Positions 60,097 to 64,000 of a stretch of 64,000 nt of DNA are shown piece by piece; the stretch's first letter is position 1, and each line of letters opens with the position of its first letter. Where the stretch lies: positions 1 to 64,000 of the forward strand of contig NZ_JAGGJU010000002.1 in NCBI RefSeq assembly GCF_017873095.1, written 5' to 3'. The notes under the pieces were generated by a model. That model searched no databases. It was not told the origin of the DNA and was given only the letters and a program-made list of their open reading frames with translations. The position numbers were made by a program, and so were the translations under genes. The DNA comes from Heterorhizobium halophytocola (GTDB lineage Bacteria > Pseudomonadota > Alphaproteobacteria > Rhizobiales > Rhizobiaceae).

Positions 60097-63065
60097 GTGC
60101 GCCTCCCGAACAGCTGTTGCAACCAGCCGGGCAATCGGCTGTCGGTGCTGTTGCCGCCGCCGGCGTGACCGGCAAGCGCCTTGAAGAACTGGCCGATCAC
60201 CACCTTTGCAGCACCGTCGAGCAGGCGGCCGCCAACCGAGGCCACCTTGCCGCCGATCGCCGCTTCATAGGTGTAGGAAACCCGGGTCCTGCCCTCGCCG
60301 AGATCTTCCAGGGTGATCCGCCCCTGCCCTTCGCCGAAGCCGAGGGCACCTTCCGTGCCGCCGCTTAGGGTCACGCTTTCCGGCGCGTTGAGATCAGAGA
60401 GCTCGATTTCCGCCCGGTAGCGGCCCTTGACCGGCCCGACGCCGAGCGTGACGTCGGCGCGGAAATGGGTGTCGGTAACCTTCTCGACGCCGTGTGCGCC
60501 CGGAATGATCGTCTCCAGCGTCTTCGGATCGAGCAGCATCTTCCAGACCGTCTCGCGGTCAGCAACGACTTCGGCGGCGCCCTCGCCCGTCAGCTTCCTC
60601 TGGCCGCTGCGAACCGGCATGGCCTCCCGGGCAACCGGCGGGTTCTTCGGCTGCGGTTCGTCACCCGACAGGAGGTCGGCCAGACGCGCCGGCAGCAGCG
60701 GCAGGCGAATATCGGCAAAGCCGGTGGCATCGGCCACCGCATTGGCAAGACAGACCGGCGTCGACATGCAATTGCCCTCACCGACCCCCTTGGCGCCCAG
60801 CGGGGTGAACGGCGACGGGCTTTCGAAATGCAGGATCTGCGGCTCCGGGACCTCCATGATCGTCGGGATCAGGTAGTCGGCAAGCGTCCCGGACTGGAAG
60901 CTGCCATCCTCGCCATAGGCATATTCCTCCAGCAGGGCAGCCCCGACTGCATGGGCAAAACCGCCGCGCACCTGGCCATCGACCATCGCCGGATGCAGGA
61001 TGGTGCCGCAGTCGTGCATCGTCACGTAGCGATCGATCCGCGTCTCGCCGGTCTTGCGATCGATCTCCACGCCGCAGAAGTCGAAGATGAAGCCGTGGCA
61101 GAGCGAGGAATTGACCTCGTCTAGCGCATTCGGTGCAGTCAGTTGCTCCGGCGTCCAGAAGGCGGTCTCGCGGATGGTCTGGTCTACTCCGTCCGGCAGC
61201 GTGCCCGGCGCCCAATGGGCGGCGGCTGCAACACGGGCAAAGGACAAAGCGTTGTCCGGATTGCCACGCGCCGCAGCCCTTCCACCGGCAAAGACAACTT
61301 CGTCCGGCGGCACATTCAGCTGCGCGGCGGCGACCTGGACGAGCTTGCCGCGGATCCGCTCGGCGGCGATCTTGGCAGCCCCCGCCACGGCTGCGGCAAA
61401 CCGGCTGGAATAATTGCCCGAGGCAATCGACCAGGCATCGCGACCGGTATCGACATCGGCGACAACCGATATGTCGTCCGGTGCAAGGCCGAGTTCGTCG
61501 GCGACGACCTGCGCCAGCACCGTGCGATGACCCTGCCCCTGCGGCACCGAGGCGACCTTGACGGAGACAGCGCCGAGGGGATCGATGCCGATCGTCGCGG
61601 TCGCCTGAGCGCCATTCTTGGGGCCGGCCTTCGCCCGCTGGCCCGGCGTCAGCACGGCGGTAATATAGCCCATGTTGGAGACGCTCGGCTCGACCACGCA
61701 GGCAAGGCCGATGCCATAGAGACGGCCTTCGGCCCGCATCGCATCGCGGCGGTCGCACAAGGCCTCATAGTTGCCCTCGGCCAGCGCCTTGTCGAGTGCG
61801 GCCTGATAGTTGCCGGAATCGAGAAGCGCGCCGGAGGCCGTGCGATAGGGAAAGGCGCCTGCCGGCACCAGGTTGCGCCGCATGACATCGAGCGCATCGA
61901 GGCCGAGTTCGACGGCGATCCGCTGGGTCAGGCGCTCGAGCGCGAAATAGACCTGCGGGCCGCCGAAGCCGCGGTTCAGCCCGGTCGGTGTCTTGTTGGT
62001 CAGCACCACGCGGTTGCGGATCGCGACATTGTCGATCGCGTAGGCACCGGTCATGTTGCCATGCATTCGATAGAGAGTGGCGGGTTCGGGCGCTCGCAGA
62101 TGCGCGCCGCAATCCTCGATCTGGTCCCAGTCGAGCGCCGTGATCCGGCCATCGGCCTCGACGGCGGCTTCGATCCGCGTCACCCGGTTGGTCGCTGAGA
62201 CCGAGGCTGCGAGATGCTCCAGCCGGTCCTCGATCCATTTGACAGGACGTCCGGCCTTGCGCGCGGCAACGGCCATCAGGATCATGTAGGGAAAGACGCC
62301 CTGCTTGATGCCGAAACTGCCGCCGGAATCGCGCGGCGTCTTCAGCCGCATGCGGTTTCCCGCAACCTTCAGGGCGCGCGCCACCACCGCATGGATCGAG
62401 AACGGCCCCTGAAAGTTGGCATCGATATCGTAGCTGTCCTCGCCGGGATCGTAAGAGGCAATCACGCCATAGGTCTCAATCGGTGTGCAGGAATTGCGCG
62501 GATAGGCAATTTCGACACTGACGCGATGCGGCGCCTGGGCAAAGGCCGCCTCGGGATTGCCGTAGCGGAAAGCGCGCTCGTTGATCAGGTTGGAGCCGAG
62601 CGACGGGTGCAGGACGCAGGCATCCTTGTCGAGCGCGGCCACCGGATCGACGACCGGCGGCAATGTGTCGTAGGACACCTCGACCAGATCGGCTGCATCC
62701 TCCGCAAGATAGCGGCTTTCGCCGACGACGATCGCAACCGGCTCGCCGACATAGCGCACCCGGTCGACGGCGATCGGCCAGCATTCGACATCGGCCTTGA
62801 CGCCGACAGTCATGCTGCGGGTCATCTCGCAGATGTCGCGGCCGATCAGCACCGCGGCAATTCCGCGACATTTCTCCGCCCTGGAGATATCGATATTGCT
62901 GATGGTGGCATGGGCGTGCGGAGAGCGAACAATTGCCGCATGCAGAGTGGCCGGCGTTGTCGGCAGGTCGTCGATATAGCGGCCCTGTCCGGACAAAAGC
63001 CCGGCATCCTCGATCCGCTTCACGGACCGTCCGACCCATGGCGACACGGGTTGGTTCATCGTCAT
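60093..63065 (-). CDS. Molybdenum hydroxylase large subunit with C-terminal CoxG-like domain
   Basis: About 990 residues from the ATG at 63065, with GGGAGG just upstream. Residues about 1-800 are the xanthine dehydrogenase/CoxL-type Mo-binding subunit: RIEDAGLLSGQGRYIDD, TPTGLNRGFGGPQ in the Mo-cofactor region, and the catalytic Glu loop KGVGEGNCMS near the end. The AYxCSFR motif of true CO dehydrogenase is absent. From about residue 815 a second domain of about 160 residues resembles the CoxG/SRPBCC family, normally a separate protein. Predicted hydroxylase or reductase of an aromatic or N-heterocyclic substrate. Confidence 0.9.
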   Translation of the reverse strand: MTMNQPVSPWVGRSVKRIEDAGLLSGQGRYIDDLPTTPATLHAAIVRSPHAHATISNIDISRAEKCRGIAAVLIGRDICEMTRSMTVGVKADVECWPIAVDRVRYVGEPVAIVVGESRYLAEDAADLVEVSYDTLPPVVDPVAALDKDACVLHPSLGSNLINERAFRYGNPEAAFAQAPHRVSVEIAYPRNSCTPIETYGVIASYDPGEDSYDIDANFQGPFSIHAVVARALKVAGNRMRLKTPRDSGGSFGIKQGVFPYMILMAVAARKAGRPVKWIEDRLEHLAASVSATNRVTRIEAAVEADGRITALDWDQIEDCGAHLRAPEPATLYRMHGNMTGAYAIDNVAIRNRVVLTNKTPTGLNRGFGGPQVYFALERLTQRIAVELGLDALDVMRRNLVPAGAFPYRTASGALLDSGNYQAALDKALAEGNYEALCDRRDAMRAEGRLYGIGLACVVEPSVSNMGYITAVLTPGQRAKAGPKNGAQATATIGIDPLGAVSVKVASVPQGQGHRTVLAQVVADELGLAPDDISVVADVDTGRDAWSIASGNYSSRFAAAVAGAAKIAAERIRGKLVQVAAAQLNVPPDEVVFAGGRAAARGNPDNALSFARVAAAAHWAPGTLPDGVDQTIRETAFWTPEQLTAPNALDEVNSSLCHGFIFDFCGVEIDRKTGETRIDRYVTMHDCGTILHPAMVDGQVRGGFAHAVGAALLEEYAYGEDGSFQSGTLADYLIPTIMEVPEPQILHFESPSPFTPLGAKGVGEGNCMSTPVCLANAVADATGFADIRLPLLPARLADLLSGDEPQPKNPPVAREAMPVRSGQRKLTGEGAAEVVADRETVWKMLLDPKTLETIIPGAHGVEKVTDTHFRADVTLGVGPVKGRYRAEIELSDLNAPESVTLSGGTEGALGFGEGQGRITLEDLGEGRTRVSYTYEAAIGGKVASVGGRLLDGAAKVVIGQFFKALAGHAGGGNSTDSRLPGWLQQLFGRRT

Positions 63066-63165
63066 AATTCCTCCCGTCCCGCCGCTCTTCCCACGGCAGG
63101 TTTTCATCAGAGGAAGAAAATATGCGTGCGGAGTACCGGAGCGCGATACCGCAGAGTCTTGCGAC

Positions 63166-64000
63166 TTACCCTAGCGTCTCAAAATCGCAACCGCGCAGGC
63201 TGGATACGGCGCGGTAGGTGCTCGGTGAGGAGCCGGCATGGTCGTGGAAGAAACGGGAGAAATGGGCCGGCACGGAAAACCCCAGCCGTTCCGAGATGGT
63301 TGCAAGCGACGCATCGCTGTCGACGATGAAATTGACGGCCTGCTCCAGCCTGACGACATTGAGATAGACGCGTGGGCTGACATGCATCGTGGTCTCGAAC
63401 AGGCGAAAGAAATGCGCCCTGGACAGACCGATGTCGCGCGCAAGGCGTGTCATGTCGTCAACGCCTGCAGGGTCGGTGCGCATGATCGAGATCGCCTTGC
63501 GGACGCGGTGGTCAATGCCGAAGCCGGCGGCCATGCGCAGCGACGGTAGCGCCGCCTGCCATTCGGTAAAGCGCTCGATCACCGCCACCATCAGCTGACC
63601 AAGCAGGCGTTCGTGCTCGGCAAGATCGCCGGGATCGCCGACCATCGCCTCGGCAAGGCGGCGTGCCTTCTGCCGGATGCCCGGGGACACGGTACCGACA
63701 TTGCTTCGGAAAAAGCCCGGGCCGGAACTCGCCTGCCAATTGGCCCTGAAGGCACCCAGCCAGTCCGGTTCGATATAGAGTGCCAGGATGATCGTCGCAG
63801 GCTGGCCCACATAGTGAGCATATGAGTGCGGCTCCCAGGCATTGATCAACACGGCCTGCTCGTCGGTCAGCGCGACGATGCGGTCACCGACACTGAACTG
63901 CGTGTCGGCGCCCTCGACCTTCAGCAGCATATGACAATGCGGATGGGCGTGGCGCACGAGGGATCGATCCATGTCGAGCAGAGCGACCCGGCCAAACGTT
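63166..64000 (-). CDS. AraC-family transcriptional regulator, runs off the right edge
   Basis: The frame stays open past the ATG at 63972 to the window end (TFGRVALLDMDRS), and the extra residues look like the usual N-terminus, so the gene is cut by the window. Cupin-type ligand domain with HAHPHCHMLLKV, and two AraC HTHs at the end (LARDIGLSRAHFFRLFET, LATISERLGFSVPAHFSR). It precedes the molybdenum hydroxylase operon on the same strand, 100 bp away, and probably controls it. Confidence 0.85.
   Translation of the reverse strand, partial: TFGRVALLDMDRSLVRHAHPHCHMLLKVEGADTQFSVGDRIVALTDEQAVLINAWEPHSYAHYVGQPATIILALYIEPDWLGAFRANWQASSGPGFFRSNVGTVSPGIRQKARRLAEAMVGDPGDLAEHERLLGQLMVAVIERFTEWQAALPSLRMAAGFGIDHRVRKAISIMRTDPAGVDDMTRLARDIGLSRAHFFRLFETTMHVSPRVYLNVVRLEQAVNFIVDSDASLATISERLGFSVPAHFSRFFHDHAGSSPSTYRAVSSLRGCDFETLG

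Noticed and set aside
60093..63065. Carbon monoxide dehydrogenase (CoxL)
   Set aside because: The AYxCSFR active-site loop of form I CoxL is absent; the corresponding region reads NRGFGGPQ.
63134..63151. TACCG direct repeat with 13-bp period upstream of the molybdenum hydroxylase operon
   Set aside because: Too short, and the spacing is not a multiple of a helical turn; likely chance.
1..64000. CRISPR arrays, tRNA or rRNA genes, long tandem repeats
   Set aside because: None seen on reading the intergenic regions of both strands; all larger gaps are accounted for above.

Overview
The window is a high-GC, densely packed stretch that looks like a rhizobial alphaproteobacterium (Rhizobiaceae or a close relative). 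I base this on the gene families seen: a PE-ligase-polymerase type LigD with duplicated ku, the large number of ABC, TRAP and TTT uptake systems, and a TGA-N9-TCA iron-responsive-type motif upstream of an efe operon. No rRNA, tRNA or CRISPR was seen. Almost everything is transport plus catabolism, organised as regulator-transporter-enzyme modules.

Layout: 0.1-4.4 kb, efeU-efeO-efeB-efeM iron uptake operon (minus). 4.7-19.3 kb, an IclR regulator diverging from a long plus-strand catabolic cluster: polysaccharide/cyclic-imide-type deacetylase, dipeptide-type ABC importer (five genes), SDR, penicillin-acylase-family Ntn hydrolase without signal peptide, M20 hydrolase, TSUP permease, Ldh-family dehydrogenase and an OYE-type reductase. 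19.4-23.9 kb, NHEJ locus: ku on the plus strand, converging on small ORF-ku-ligD. 24.0-30.3 kb, GGDEF-EAL protein, an orphan amino-acid binding protein, 3-methyladenine glycosylase and FadE-type acyl-CoA dehydrogenase. 30.4-37.0 kb, tctDE two-component system, a stand-alone tctC, and a tctC-tctA-tctB tripartite tricarboxylate transporter.

37.4-43.7 kb: a MocR-type regulator diverging from a dihydroxyphthalate-decarboxylase-like binding protein, a polar amino acid ABC transporter and an M20D amidohydrolase. 43.7-45.3 kb: recombination-prone zone with a dif-like sequence, an intact IS30-family element and an IS110-family relic that stops exactly at the IS30 end. 45.3-52.8 kb: TRAP transporter plus an aromatic meta-cleavage-type gene set (FAH hydrolase, flavin hydroxylase, extradiol dioxygenase, ACMSD-like amidohydrolase), controlled by a divergent GntR. 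53.7-54.5 kb: degraded sequence with an IS6-family relic. 54.5-63.1 kb: a tight minus-strand operon coding a molybdenum hydroxylase (with a C-terminal CoxG-like fusion), acyl-CoA ligase, enoyl-CoA hydratase, BenE permease and MaoC protein, preceded by an AraC regulator that runs off the window edge.

The most interesting candidates for undescribed biology are the cytoplasmic Ntn-acylase catabolic cluster (5.6-19.3 kb), the molybdenum hydroxylase/CoA ligase operon (54.5-63.1 kb), and the dif-like site beside nested insertion sequences (44.0 kb). Substrates of all of these are inference; none can be read from sequence alone.
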